A stretch of 64,000 nt of DNA from Paguma larvata (lineage: Eukaryota; Chordata; Mammalia; Carnivora; Viverridae). This document shows positions 32,142 to 42,395 of the stretch, one piece after another. Numbering within the stretch: the stretch's first letter is position 1; every line of letters starts with the position of its first letter. The DNA lies in assembly GCA_030068075.1 (NCBI GenBank), contig CM057825.1, positions 125,076,739 to 125,140,738 on the forward strand, written 5' to 3'. The translations under genes were made by a program, and so were the position numbers. The notes below the pieces were generated by a model. It was not told the origin of the DNA, did no database searches, and was given only the letters and a program-made list of their open reading frames with translations.

Positions 32142-34069
32142 AAGCCTTTGACTTGTGCAGGATACAAAAGCAATATACGGAAGTCTGTTGTATTTCTATA
32201 TACTAATAATGAAGTAGCATAAAGAGAAATTAAGAAAACAATTCCATTTACAATTGCACCAAAAATAATAACATACCTGGGAATAAACCAAAGAGGTAGG
32301 CGATTTGTACTCTGAAAACTATAAAACACAATTATGAAAGAAATTGAAGAAGACAAAATCAAATGGAATGATATCCCTTGCTTATGGTCTAAGAGAACAA
32401 ATATTGTTAAAATGTCCATACTATCCAGAGCAATGTACAGATTTAATGAAACCCCTATCAAAATACCATAGCACTTTTTATAGAACTAGAACAAATAATG
32501 CTAAAGTTTGTATGGAACCACAAAAGACCCCAAAGAGCCAAAGCAATCTTTAAAAGGAAGAAGAAAACTGGACGTGTCACAATTCCAGACATCAAGTTAT
32601 ATTACAAGGCTGTAGTGATCAAAACAGTATGGCACTGGCACAAAAACAGACGCACAGGTCAATGGAACAGAACAGAAAACCCAGAGATGCACCCACAATT
32701 ATATGATCAATTAATCTACAACAAAGGAGGCAGGAGTATGCAACGGGGAAAAGTCTCTTCAACAAATGGTGTTGGAAAACTGGACAGCTACATGCAAAAG
32801 AATGAAGCTGGACAACTTTCTTACACCCTACACAAAAATAAGCTCAAAATGGAATTAAAGACCTAAATGTGAGACCTGAAACCATAAAATTCCATAAAAA
32901 GAAAACATAAGCAGTAATCTCTTTGACAAGCTGTAGGTAGAAACATTTTTTTCTACATATATTTATGCAAGGGAAACAAAAGCAAATGTAAACTACTGGG
33001 ATTACACCAAAACAAAAACCTTTAGCACAGAGGGGAAAAAATTTAAAAAAACAAAAAGACAACTCGCCGAATGGGAGATGTTTGCAAATGATACATCTGG
33101 CAAGGGGTTACTATCCAAAATATATAAAGAACTTATGCAACTCAGTATCAAAAAACAAATAATGCAATTAAAAAATGGGCAGAAGACATGAACAGACATT
33201 TCTCCAGAGAAGACATCCAGAAGGCCAACAGACACATGAAAAGATGCTCAACATCACGCATCACCAGAGAAATGCAATTCAAAACTGCAGGAAGCTATTA
33301 CTTCACACCTTTCAGAATGGCTAAAATCAAAAACACAAAGTGTGTTTGGTAGCAAGGACGAAAGTGTTAGGAAGGATGGGAAGAGAAAGGAAGAGGGTTC
33401 CTGTTGGGGGGAATGCAAACTGGTGCAGGCAGAGTAAGAAACACTATGGTGGTTCCTCCAAAAATTAAAAATAGAATTACCATATAATCCAGTAGTTCCA
33501 CTATTGGGTATTTATCCAAAGAATATGCAAACACTAATTTGAAAAGATATATGCTCCCCTATGCTTATGGCAGCATTATTTACAATTGCTAAGATATAGA
33601 AGCATTCCAAGTGTCCATCGACAGATGAATGGATAACGAAGATGCAGTATATATACACACAATGGAATATTACTCGGCCATAAAAAGAATGAGATCTTGC
33701 CATTTGCAACAACATGGATGGATTTAGAGAGCATAATGCTGAGTGAAATAAGTCAGTCAGAGAAAGACAAATACCATATGATTTCACTCATATGTGGAAT
33801 ATTAAAAAACACAAAGTACAAGGAAAAAAGAGACAAAGCAAGAAACAGACTCTTATTTATAGAGAACAAACTGATGGTTGCCAGAGGTGAGGTCAGAGGA
33901 GGAAATGGGTGAAAGGGATTAAGAGGACACTTAACATGATGAGCACTGAGTAATGCATGGAATTGTTGACTCATATAGGTCGTACATGTGAAACTAATAT
34001 AATATGGTGTGTTAATTATACTGGAATTTTAAAAATAAACTAGTGAATTTTTCTTAAAGGCTTTGACTT
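32142..34069 (+). mobile_element. 5'-truncated L1 LINE with target-site duplication
   Basis: Duplication AAGCCTTTGACTT (32142-32154) and AAGGCTTTGACTT (34057-34069), 12 of 13 identical, encloses the element. Landmarks: CAATTCCATTTACAATTGCA, ATATTGTTAAAATGTCCATA, ACATGAAAAGATGCTCAACA, GGGTATTTATCCAAAGAATA, CAATGGAATATTACTCGGCC, ATAAGTCAGTCAGAGAAAGA, and a 3' UTR ending in GGAATTTTAAAAATAAAC. The longest remaining ORF2 piece is 32498-32866 (contains VIKTVWHWHKNRRTGQWNR). Less diverged than the other L1 copies here; similar to L1MA or carnivore lineage L1. No intact ORF. Confidence 0.95.
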
Positions 34070-34097
34070 AGTCTGTCTTCTAAAAATCGAAAATTAG

Positions 34098-34324
34098 GGG
34101 CACCTAGGTGGCTCAGTCAGTTAAACGGCCGACTTCAGCTCAGGTCATGATCTCCCGGTCTGTGAGTTCAAGCCCCACATCGGGCTCTGTGATGACAGCT
34201 CAGAGCCTGGAGCCTGCTTCGGATTCTGTGTCTCCCTCTCTCTCTGCTCTTCCCCTGCTCATGCTCTGTCTCTATCTCTCAAAAATAAATAAATGTTAAA
34301 AAAATATATTAAAAAAATAAAAAT
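34098..34324 (+). mobile_element. tRNA-derived SINE, feliform type, with 16-bp target duplication
   Basis: GGGCACCTAGGTGGCTCAGT start, GTTCAAGCCCCACATCGGGC, GACAGCTCAGAGCCTGGAGC, AATAAATAAATG tail. AAAAATCGAAAATTAG (34082-34097) and AAAAATTGAAAATTAG (34325-34340), 15 of 16 identical. It landed 28 bases right of the L1 duplication. Confidence 0.97.
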
Positions 34325-34399
34325 AAAAATTGAAAATTAGTTTAAAATCAGAGAAGGCCTGGGAATGCTTACAGCATAATCTATCACTTTCTGCAATTT

Positions 34400-34786
34400 G
34401 GGGGCATATTTCCAAATATTCGGCAGTTCTTCCTGTCAGAGGGTTATACTCTTCTGACCCACTGATGTTAGGTTCATCCATATGACTCGCTTTGGCCAGT
34501 GGCAGACCTGGAGGTATAATGCGAACCATGTTCAAGCAAAAGCTTAAGATGGTTGGTTCCCATCAGCTCTCTTGCTCCTTCCCGTTGCCCCATGACTGTC
34601 ACTGAGCTTTGACAGGGGCTGTTCCTGCATCCTGGGTCCTGGGAAGAGAAGGCGTGTGGAACGGAGCTGCAGCTGACCTGGCATTACCAGCGGATAAGGA
34701 GACCGTAAAAACCGAATTGCTGTAAGCCACTGAGATTTGGGGGTTTCTTGTTACACAGCATAACCTAGTGAAAACTAACTGACACA
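34400..34786 (+). mobile_element. MaLR/MLT1-like LTR (solo)
   Basis: GACCCACTGATGTTAGGTTC, CATATGACTCGCTTTGGCCA, CATCCTGGGTCCTGGGAAGA, AAGCCACTGAGATTTGGGGG, TTTCTTGTTACACAGCATAA and CTAACTGACACA terminal block. The ending is typical of ancient MLT1-type LTRs. Subfamily not assigned; no internal sequence. Confidence 0.65.
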
Positions 34787-35294
34787 GGAGGTGAGAACGG
34801 GGGGAGGGGGGTGTCATTGGCCAAAGGGCTGATCATTAAGCATTATAATGGAGGCCAGAGATTTGCTCCTTACACTAAGCTCCTCAAACGTAATGCTATG
34901 GAATACCACATCGGCTCTTTCCACGGATTCGGGACGGTGGTGGCCCAGGGGATCTGATTTTGCAGCCTGACGAAGTGTGTGTGTGATGGAGCTTCCCATT
35001 CTGAGCTCGAGTCGGAAGGATACATCTTTCTGCTTAAAGCCAGCGTGGACTCAGCCTTCGGAGCTGTGCTTCCCAAAGCAATTGTATGTAGTCAGACGCT
35101 CATTATTCAGGGGCTGATTATTCCACCTCTTCCTTCTCTTAGTGTGGATTTAAACCATCTTGTGCACGTTAACACTGTTTTTCAACAGTGACAGCCAGAA
35201 ACTAAGGGAAGATTTCAAAGCCACGTAGTTGCCTGTTGGCTAACCACGTTGGCAGAAGGGCACCACTCGGACCTGCCTGGCACTGTCGAGGCGC
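34787..35294. other. Non-repeat stretch, no gene recognised
   Basis: No repeat recognised. Frames at 34814-35191 on both strands have no known domain. Confidence 0.35.
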
Positions 35295-35455
35295 CGAATA
35301 GATACGGTCTAATTTAATCTCTATGGCCATCCATGAGATCAGTGTTCCTATCCCCCTCTTACAGATGAGAGGAAACGGAGGCTGAGACATTACGCCACTT
35401 GCCCAGAAGCACACGAGTTGTGAGAAGACTTGGAATACAGACTCAGATATTTGTC
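35295..35455 (-). repeat. MIR element, minus orientation
   Basis: ATTTAATCTCTATGGCCATC, TGTTCCTATCCCCCTCTTAC, AGATGAGAGGAAACGGAGGC and CACTTGCCCAGAAGCACACG give antisense MIR. Confidence 0.85.
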
Positions 35456-35479
35456 TATGTTTTTCGTGACTTCTGTTGG

Positions 35480-35575
35480 TACCAAACCAAACAAAGCGAA
35501 ATAAAACAGAACTTCAAAACACTCCAAAAAATAAAAAAATAAAAACTAAATAAGCAAACAAACGAAAACCAACAC
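35480..35575. repeat. A-rich low-complexity tract
   Basis: About 70 percent A, with AAAATAAAAAAATAAAAACT and AAGCAAACAAACGAAAACC; possibly an old retroposon tail, but no body was recognised to its left. Confidence 0.7.
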
Positions 35576-35929
35576 TGATTTAAGTGGAGGATAAGGTCAG
35601 ATGATAAGAAAATGGCATCAACGTACCGCTTAGAAGCACGGGGCTGGAGAGTGCCTACGGAATAACATGATGGGGAAGCCTGAACTCAGGGGCAAACAAA
35701 CTCTCACACGGAGACGGAGCAGGAGAAGCCAACACTGAGGACCAGTCCCTTCGTCCACTGCCTGGAAACTGGCTCCCTGGGAAAATCGCAGAAAGTGGCA
35801 GGAATGGAGAGTAAGAAGGCTGTGTGTCCATTTTGGTGGGGGGAGTGGTGGCTCCTTCTCTCCTTCAAAGTAAAAATGAACAGCTTTTGTTTAACCCCCT
35901 AAACAAAAACAAACTGTTTACTCTTCTAC

Positions 35930-36090
35930 CTCTCGCGACGTGAAGCTGAGAAATGGTAATACTGTCCCCGGCTGGTGCTATTAGTGATGCAACAGAGGTA
36001 TTTAATTAATTACCGTTGACATATGTTTGTGCTAATTTATAAGACTGGTTAGCTTGCACATTGCATTTGAACTCTTGCCTGCCTAGGGAG
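35930..36090. promoter_or_regulatory. Candidate conserved non-coding block E
   Basis: Repeat-free; contains GGTATTTAATTAATTACCGT (near-palindromic paired-type homeodomain motif) and GTGCTAATTTATAAGACTGG, followed by TTGCACATTGCATTTGAAC. Enhancer-like; conservation unmeasured. The run 35576-35929 just before it holds nothing I recognise. Confidence 0.33.
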
Positions 36091-36177
36091 CTTCTTGAAT
36101 GTAAAGCAATTTTCTAACTTGAAGCCAAGGAAATACCAGAATATTCTACGTTCGGCAAGTCCTGATGGGTTACTTCC

Positions 36178-36401
36178 CAGTGGTTCTCAACCAGAGGAGA
36201 TTTTTGCCCCCAGACGAGAGATGTTTGGAGACGTCTGGAGACATGCGCCATTATTACGGTCGAGGAGGGTGTTGGGGAAGCATCTAGTGGGCAGAGGCCA
36301 GGGAGGCCGGCAAACATCGTGCCCGGCACAGGACCGCCTCCACCGCAAAGAATAGTCTGGGGCCAAAGTCAGAAATGCTAAGGTTGAGAAGCTTAGCCCT
36401 G
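36178..36401 (+). mobile_element. MER5A-type hAT-Charlie DNA transposon
   Basis: Begins CAGTGGTTCTCAACCAGAGG, then GTTTGGAGACGTCTGGAGAC, GCATCTAGTGGGCAGAGGCC, AGGGAGGCCGGCAAACATCG and GCTAAGGTTGAGAAG near the end. Nearly full length. The 86-codon frame at 36095-36355 is a by-product. Confidence 0.9.
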
Positions 36402-36409
36402 GCTTTATG

Positions 36410-36725
36410 CGTCTACTTTAATGACCTATGTCCAGAGTGGGAAAGTAGCTTCCTCAAGGTCACGCACAAGTTAGAGGCAGAACCCGGCAGCTGAATGATC
36501 TGTGGCTGTCAGAGGCACAGGCTCTGGGGTCTGAATGCTTGGCTCCTACTCTTGGACGCGACTCTTCCTAACTGGGGAAATCTGCACACGGTCCTTAGCT
36601 GTGCTTCAGTTACCTCGTCCAGAAAACAGGAAGAAGGGTGGTGTCTGCTAACGGGCGTCTGAGAATAATCCAATGGCATGAAGCATGTATAAACTTGGCA
36701 CGCTTATGTCCCTTTCATTGCCATG
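36410..36725. repeat. Two MIR fragments, tail-to-head: minus then plus
   Basis: 36410-36505 reads as antisense MIR (GTAGCTTCCTCAAGGTCACG, CACAAGTTAGAGGCAGAACC); 36510-36725 reads as sense MIR (GCTCTGGGGTCTGAATGCTT, GTGCTTCAGTTACCTCGTCC, AGAAAACAGGAAGAAGGGTG). Confidence 0.7.
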
Positions 36726-37059
36726 TTCCATTTATCGTTAGAATTCTGGACCTTCTTATCAGCACATTATTACAACGATGACTAGTGCAGGATGAGAAAC
36801 TCCCATTTAAACCTCGTCAGCCCCCTCCTATGTCCAATGGTGGGGAGGACTCTGGGTCACCAAGAACCACCTCAGTGGGGCCTTTGGTCTGACCCACGGA
36901 GGCATCACTGGCTCTGAAGGCAGGGTGTAGACAGCAGCATGTGAACACTGTTCTTCTTCAGTTTGATGGCCTCGACGCCCCCGTTCTCCTTTGTAAGGTG
37001 ATGGAGGGCGTGATGTGCTGCTTAGTGCCCCTCTGCACCCCCGTAAGAGAGCCACGTCC
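36726..37059. other. Non-repeat stretch, no gene recognised
   Basis: No family recognised. The minus frames at 36828-37179 have no known domain. Confidence 0.35.
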
Positions 37060-37400
37060 TAATCCCCGCGTCCAGGATGCTCCTAGAATGTGATCTAGTC
37101 GAGGCTCTTGAGATGGGGAGATTATCCTGGATTGCCTGGGTGGGTGCCCCCTAAATGTCATCACAAGGGTACTTAGCAAAGGGAGGCGAGGAGGTCAAGA
37201 GAGGAGCAAGGTGAGATGATGAAGGAAGCAGAGAGAGAGAAGAGGCCACGGGATGCAGGGCCGTGAGCCAAGAGATAAGGACAGCCTCTAGAAGGTGCGG
37301 AAGGCAAGGAAACAATTCTCCCTTCAAGGTTTCAGAAGAAACGAACTCTGCCAATGCCAGGACTGGAACTATGGAAGACTCATTCTGGATTTCTGACCTC
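37060..37400 (+). mobile_element. MaLR/MLT1-like LTR fragment
   Basis: GGGGAGATTATCCTGGATTG, CCTGGGTGGGTGCCCCCTAA, ATGTCATCACAAGGGTACTT, CAGCCTCTAGAAGGTGCGGA, AAGGCAAGGAAACAATTCTC and ATTTCTGACCTCCAGAATGG are MaLR LTR landmarks in sense order. Start and terminal parts are missing or unrecognisable. Confidence 0.7.
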
Positions 37401-38239
37401 CAGAATGGCAAGGGAATACATATGTTCAAAGGCACTCAGTGTGAGGTCGTTCGTTATAGTATTGATATGAAACGAATCTGGAGGGTTATTGATGGGGGGC
37501 AGGGTACATTGCATAGGGGGCTGAGACCCCTTCAGGGGGGAAAGGAACTGAAGTGCTGATCCTCTCACCTTTGAGGTTCAAGGTTATATCTCTGCTGACC
37601 CATGTGGCTCTGACTGTGGTCCGCTAGCAGCACAAACCATGGGGGACACCAGCAGGAAACTCACCTCGAGGCCGGGGGAGAAGCTATACTTGGGACAGGG
37701 GCTGAGACCAGGCCGAGGTTGTCATGGGGCAGTTTGGTTCTGGGAGAGTATGAGGCCACAGCTGAGATCTTTCTAGAACCTGATGCCCTGATACTGAAGA
37801 TATTAGTTAGGAGCCATGGCCTCTGTCATGAAAAACATGGGGTGCAATGGCCATAAGCGGAAGGCCCAGGATACTTGGGGTCAGGGTGCAGTGGAAATGC
37901 AGGGTAGGGTTACGATGGGGTTTACAGGCATCGCCATGTTACAATGTAACATAGTAAGATGTTTCGCAGTGTCCTTGGCCTGCAGCAAAAGCTGCAGTAA
38001 GAGAGAGAGAAAATGAACTACACACGACTTCTAGCAAGGCATCAGGCTAAGGTGAGGCAGATGAGACCCTCTCTTGCTACAAACATACAGTGAGGCAAGA
38101 TAACACACAGTAAAAACATAAAAATATCCATCCAAACTTAGAAGTTGGAGAAGAAACTCATCAGGGGCCGGAAATAAGGACAGAGATGAAAGCCAGGGCT
38201 GTAAGGGCTGAGCCTGGGGGTTTGAGATCCGTTTACGGG
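37401..38239. other. Mostly non-repeat stretch
   Basis: AACATAGTAAGATGTTTCGC with AGTGTCCTTGGCC at about 37948-37980 may be a small antisense MER5 remnant. Nothing else recognised. Confidence 0.35.
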
Positions 38240-38870
38240 CTATAAGGACTGGGGTATAATTTCATCTGATCCTCATGACTTGCAGATTCCGTATTTGTGA
38301 ATTCAGCTTCCCACTAAAATGTATTTGTAATCCCCAATTCAATACATGTGGCGCCTCGGCAGTTGCTCACAGCTGTGAGCAGAGCTGTAAGCAATTTGAG
38401 TCTCAAGGTGCACATTTCCAGCTGTGGTCGAGCGAAGCTTGCTGCACTTCTCATGGTGTAAACAAGGGTCCTTCTCCAGTCTGCTTCGTGCTAAAAGTTT
38501 TGGTTTCTTGCATCTTTGTACATTTTATTGGTTATTTCTCTATTCAAAATGGTCCCCAAGCATAGTACTCCAGTGCTGTCTAGACTTTCACAACGCAAGG
38601 AGGCCATGATGCTCTACCTGGAGAAAGCAGGTGCATCAGACAGGCTGGATAACGGGCAGGGGCTACAGTGTTGCTGGCTGAGTGGGTTCAATGTTAATAA
38701 TTCCGACAACAATACTAAATAAGCTGTCTTTAAAGAGAAACACGCACAAGACAAGGCTTGTGTTGACTGCCAGGTGAAAATGTCATGATCAAAGGCTCGC
38801 AGAAACCTAAACTGGTGTTCTTGCAACTTTCTGGTACCTAACTCTGACACGTGATGTGAATTAACTGTAG
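38240..38870 (+). mobile_element. Second Tigger-family (pogo-like) DNA transposon, diverged
   Basis: Non-coding leader blocks (GTATTTGTGAATTCAGCTTC, GTGGCGCCTCGGCAGTTGCT, GCACATTTCCAGCTGTGGTC, GGTGTAAACAAGGGTCCTTC, CATCTTTGTACATTTTATTG) precede a transposase start, and GAAACACGCACAAGACAAGG, GATCAAAGGCTCGCAGAAAC and CTAAACTGG follow. The order fits a mammalian Tigger family different from the one at 8866. Terminal repeats are eroded or lost and the rest of the transposase is absent. Confidence 0.7.
38549..38722 (+). pseudogene. Tigger transposase N-terminal remnant
   Basis: From ATG 38549 the frame begins MVPKHSTPVLSRLSQRKEAM and continues with a YLEKAGASDRLDNGQG and FNVNNSDNN pattern to a stop at 38720-38722. 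The Lys/Arg-rich start and the ' ..L..G.S...V...FNVNEST..' pattern are those of a pogo-type helix-turn-helix, degraded. Only about 57 codons remain, with no catalytic domain. Confidence 0.65.
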
Positions 38871-38894
38871 ACACACACACGTCCCTCTCCCGGT

Positions 38895-39060
38895 CTCACT
38901 TTATGGTCCCAGTAACCTGTAAGGTAGATATTCTTAGGCCCACTTGACAGATAAAAATACTGAGGTTCTAAGAGTTACTAAGCTAACTTCCCCATCGTCA
39001 CACAGGACTTAGAACTCAAACCCAGCTCTGTCAGAATTAATCACCCATGCTCTTTCTACA
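38895..39060 (-). repeat. MIR element, minus orientation
   Basis: CCAGTAACCTGTAAGGTAGA, TATTCTTAGGCCCACTTGAC, AGATAAAAATACTGAGGTTC, CCCCATCGTCACACAGGACT and ATCACCCATGCTCTTTCTAC follow antisense MIR. Confidence 0.9.
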
Positions 39061-39190
39061 CAATTTTGCTGATTCTAGAATTTGCTGATTGCATTGAATC
39101 ATGTTGAATGCTCAAAAGGACATAGCTGATCCTGGGGTGAGCAGTCGAGCAAAAGACATCTCCAAGGACTGTTCTTTAAAACTCACTTAG

Positions 39191-39405
39191 GGGCATCTGG
39201 GTGGCTCAGTCGGTTGAGCATCCAACTTCGGCTCAGGTCATGATCTCACGGTCTGTGAGTTCGAGCCCCGCGTCGGGTTCTGTGCTGACAGCTCAGAGCC
39301 TGGAGCCTGTTTCAGATTCTGTGTCTCCCTCTCTCTCTGCCCTTCCCCTGCTCACACTCTGTCTCTACGTTTCTCAAAAATAAAAACATTAAAAAAAATT
39401 AAAAA
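39191..39405 (+). mobile_element. tRNA-derived SINE, feliform type, exact 13-bp target duplication
   Basis: GGGCATCTGGGTGGCTCAGT start, GTTCGAGCCCCGCGTCGGGT, GACAGCTCAGAGCCTGGAGC, CT tract, A-rich tail. AAAACTCACTTAG at 39178-39190 and 39406-39418, no mismatch. Confidence 0.97.
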
Positions 39406-39418
39406 AAAACTCACTTAG

Positions 39419-40789
39419 CGCACCCAAAACCAAAGTTTAGCCTAGGTGGGGGAAGCAAGTAAAAGTTTAAACACACCTTTTTAATATAGAAGAGACAGCG
39501 ACTCTTAAATCAGTACAACCACTCTATCTGAGCCTTTCTACCGATTTCTTTGTTTCAACCCGCAAGAGACCTTCCTTTTTTGGAAGGCTTAGCTAGGCTG
39601 TTTTAGAATTTTTTTAGGTTGAGACTTTCATGCTTTTGTTTTGTTTTGAGAACCTAATGACTACTTTCACTGTCTTTTATGTCTAATCTTCCCCAAACAA
39701 TCATAAGGATGGTCTATAAACCTAGTTCCTCCAGTGATCCCCGCATCACTGCATGAAATGTTAGAAACAAGAGGGGCGCGTGGCTCACAAGTCAGCTGAG
39801 AACACTCAGCCTCGTTCTCTTACAATTGACTCAAGCCCTCCATTCCGCACTGGGCTGGAAAATTTAATCTCTGCTCCAAGATTTCTGCGGATTCCAGGGT
39901 CTTATATTCTTACCGTGACCTCTGGGTCTAATTTCCTGTTAATTTCACTCTGGGGATGCCAGTGTGGATGTAGATGCCTGAAGCCTTTCTTTGATTTTCT
40001 GAGTCCACAATTTACAAAAGACATTTATTTGGGTGTGTAACAGTCTTAAAGGGAAGTTTGAGGTGATGGATGACTTCTGCCCAGCAAGTAACTTGAAAAT
40101 TGATTTTTAGGCACATGTGATCTAAGAAATCCTTCAGCTATTCCTACTGCTGATTTTTTTTTAAATGCCATTCCTGGCCCTTTTGCCAGATGTTTTTCTG
40201 TAACTCTTGCCTTTTCCTGTCTTAGTTCTCCCAACCAAAATTTCTGGGGGTCCGGACCTGGCCATCTATCTTTTTGTCTTACTGTCCTTCCATATTTAAA
40301 GCTGATTGTCAAGATGTTTTTCTGAAGAAGACAGAATCCCCTAAAGAATATTTTCATGCCAACTATAAAAATAACATTTTCGCTCCTGTTTTAATGGAGT
40401 GGTGCTCCAGAGAAGGGAGGATTTGGATGAGTTTACAAAGGATTTAAAGAATCAAGACGACGGAGGGGAGTCTGAAACCACCACCACGTGACACCGTTGG
40501 ATTTTGTGTCTTTGTCTCTGTTTGACATTGTGCCCACGGCAGTTCTCACGCTGACTGTTCACTTTTCTGAGAAGAATGCAGGTCCCGCTACAGTCTCAAG
40601 TCTGCCATTTTCAAAGAAACACGGCCAAATTCACTCTAAAAAACGATGGGACTGAACTGATGAGTCCACTGTTGCCTTGTGTTTTCTCAGTATTTCCAAG
40701 ACGAGTGGGGCAGAGTCTCGTGGAGAAGCCCCGCTCCTTCACCTTGGATGACAATATTAACTTTAACCAGCGCTAATACCTAGGGATAT
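39419..40789. other. Non-repeat stretch, no gene recognised
   Basis: GGGGCGCGTGGCTCACAAGT at about 39774 recalls a SINE head but the body does not follow. Frames at 39780-40040 and 40046-40357 have no known domain. Confidence 0.35.
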
Positions 40790-40985
40790 TTACGGTACGG
40801 CTGATTCCCGTTATCTAATTACAATACTTTACGTATTTCATCTTCACCGAGGACCAATGAGGCAGGCACTATCTGCATTCTCATTTTACAGATGAAGAAA
40901 CTGAGACAGAGAAGCCACCCAAGGTGGTTACCAACCACAGCAATCTGGCCCCAGAATCCGTGTTCTTAGCTGCCATGCCATTCCA
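40790..40985 (-). repeat. MIR element, minus orientation
   Basis: TACTTTACGTATTTCATCTT, CACTATCTGCATTCTCATTT, TACAGATGAAGAAACTGAGA and CCCAGAATCCGTGTTCTTAG in antisense MIR order. Confidence 0.88.
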
Positions 40986-41389
40986 ACCTCACTGTGACTT
41001 CACGAGTAGCAATGCCAGGGGACCGCTGAGTCCCGGGGCCCAAAACACAATGATTAGAACACCACGGTCATGGGTTAAATCGTGCCAGATCTTTCTGGTG
41101 TCGGCCTAAATGCCGCTTCCACGCAGAGTCTTCGCAGGCCCCCATACACTGGGGCAGTTTCTGCACCGCACTCTCTCACTTCCCCGTGTGACCTACCCCT
41201 GGGTGACACACGCTGGGTTTGCTAACGTGATTATTTGTGCAATCACTCTCTCTCCTCTCCTAAAATGCAACCTCCACGAGAATGGGGTCATGTCCTTCTT
41301 GGTCACCACTGGATTTCTAACACTAGCAGAGTGCTCGACACACACTGCGGCTTCAGTAGGTGACCGAAGACTCTGGACTCCTTCTAGAG
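40986..41389. other. Old L2-like material, weak
   Basis: CTTCCACGCAGAGTCTTCGC, CCTCCACGAGAATGGGGTCA and TTTCTAACACTAGCAGAGTG with CTCGACACACACTGCGGCTT around 41110-41360 recall an L2 3' end in sense orientation. Confidence 0.45.
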
Positions 41390-41570
41390 AAGGCGTTCTC
41401 AAAATTTGACACTGTCGCCATTTCTGGCCAGATACCTCTTTGTTGCGGTGGGATGTTGCGGACATAACATAGTAGGATGTTTGGCAGTGTCCTTGGCCAG
41501 GTCCTCTACCTGCTGGACGCCAGTAGCACCCCCACCCCATTGGGACAACTCAAATTGCCCCCGGAAGACA
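41390..41570 (-). mobile_element. MER5-type hAT-Charlie DNA transposon, minus orientation, truncated
   Basis: AACATAGTAGGATGTTTGGC, AGTGTCCTTGGCCAGGTCCT, GACGCCAGTAGCACCCCCAC and CATTGGGACAACTCAAATTG match antisense MER5A. Confidence 0.82.
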
Positions 41571-41654
41571 CATGACTGACTGTGGGAGAGGGCATGCGGA
41601 TGAAGACAACGGCCTCTCTTGCTGAAGGGAAAAGGAGAAAAGATCATTTTCAGG

Positions 41655-41883
41655 GCACCTGGGTGCTTGGTCGGTTAAGCCTCTGACTTTGGCTTGGGTC
41701 ATGATCTCACAGTTGGTGGGTTTGAGCCCCACATTGAGCTCTGTGCTGACAGCTCAGAGGCTGGAGCCCGCTTTGGGTTCTGTGTGTGTCTCTCTCCCTG
41801 CCCCTCCTCTGCTTGTGCTCTGTCTCTCTCTCTCTGTCAAAAATAAGTAAACATTAAAAAATTTTTTTTAATAAAAATAAAAC
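41655..41883 (+). mobile_element. tRNA-derived SINE, feliform type
   Basis: GGGCACCTGGGTGCTTGGTC start, GTTTGAGCCCCACATTGAGC, GACAGCTCAGAGGCTGGAGC, CT tract and AAATAAGTAAAC tail. More diverged; target duplication not clear. Confidence 0.95.
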
Positions 41884-41994
41884 GTTTTCTAGTAACTGAA
41901 CTTCACCGATAACACTGGCTTATTATAAAAGCGCACTTCTGCAGGTAAGTTCTCCGGGAACAAATACAGCCAGGGGAGTTTTAGTTAACAACAG

Positions 41995-42170
41995 CAGCTC
42001 TCCCTGGGAAGTACATAGTATGAGTAGGTGCTGTGCTAGGTGCTGTGCTAGGTGTTCCAATCCATTAACTCGCCTGCCTCTTCCAACAACCCCGTGACTG
42101 ACAGAGGCCCAGAAAACTTAGTGACTTGACCAAGGTGACATGACTGGTGGGTGGGATTTTGAACCCTGGC
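41995..42170 (-). repeat. MIR element, minus orientation
   Basis: AGGTGCTGTGCTAGGTGCTG (with a 13-bp tandem duplication GCTGTGCTAGGTG), TAACTCGCCTGCCTCTTCCA, AGAAAACTTAGTGACTTGAC and CAAGGTGACATGACTGGTGG. Confidence 0.85.
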
Positions 42171-42319
42171 AGGTTAGCGGCTGGCAAAGCCCTCTCTCTC
42201 TGCCGCCAACTTACAAGCACCCTGTAGTGTCCCTGGTGCCTTATGTTTGCAAGGATTTCTCCACATGCTCTGATACCCATTTATATGTGTGGGAGGTCAT
42301 CTAGAAGACAAAGCCCTGG

Positions 42320-42395
42320 ATCTAAGTGCCCAGAACAGTGCCTGGCACTTAAAAATACTTGTTGAATGGACGAATGGTTAGAAAGCCCTCTCCCA
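42320..42395 (+). repeat. L2 3'-terminal fragment
   Basis: GCCCAGAACAGTGCCTGGCA followed by AAATACTTGTTGAATGGACG is the L2 end. Confidence 0.8.

Noticed and set aside
32498..32866. 122-codon frame as a host gene
   Set aside because: L1 ORF2 remnant inside a truncated L1 with target duplication.
39774..39800. Possible additional SINE head (GGGGCGCGTGGCTCAC)
   Set aside because: No CTCAGGTCATGATCTC block or tail follows; chance resemblance.
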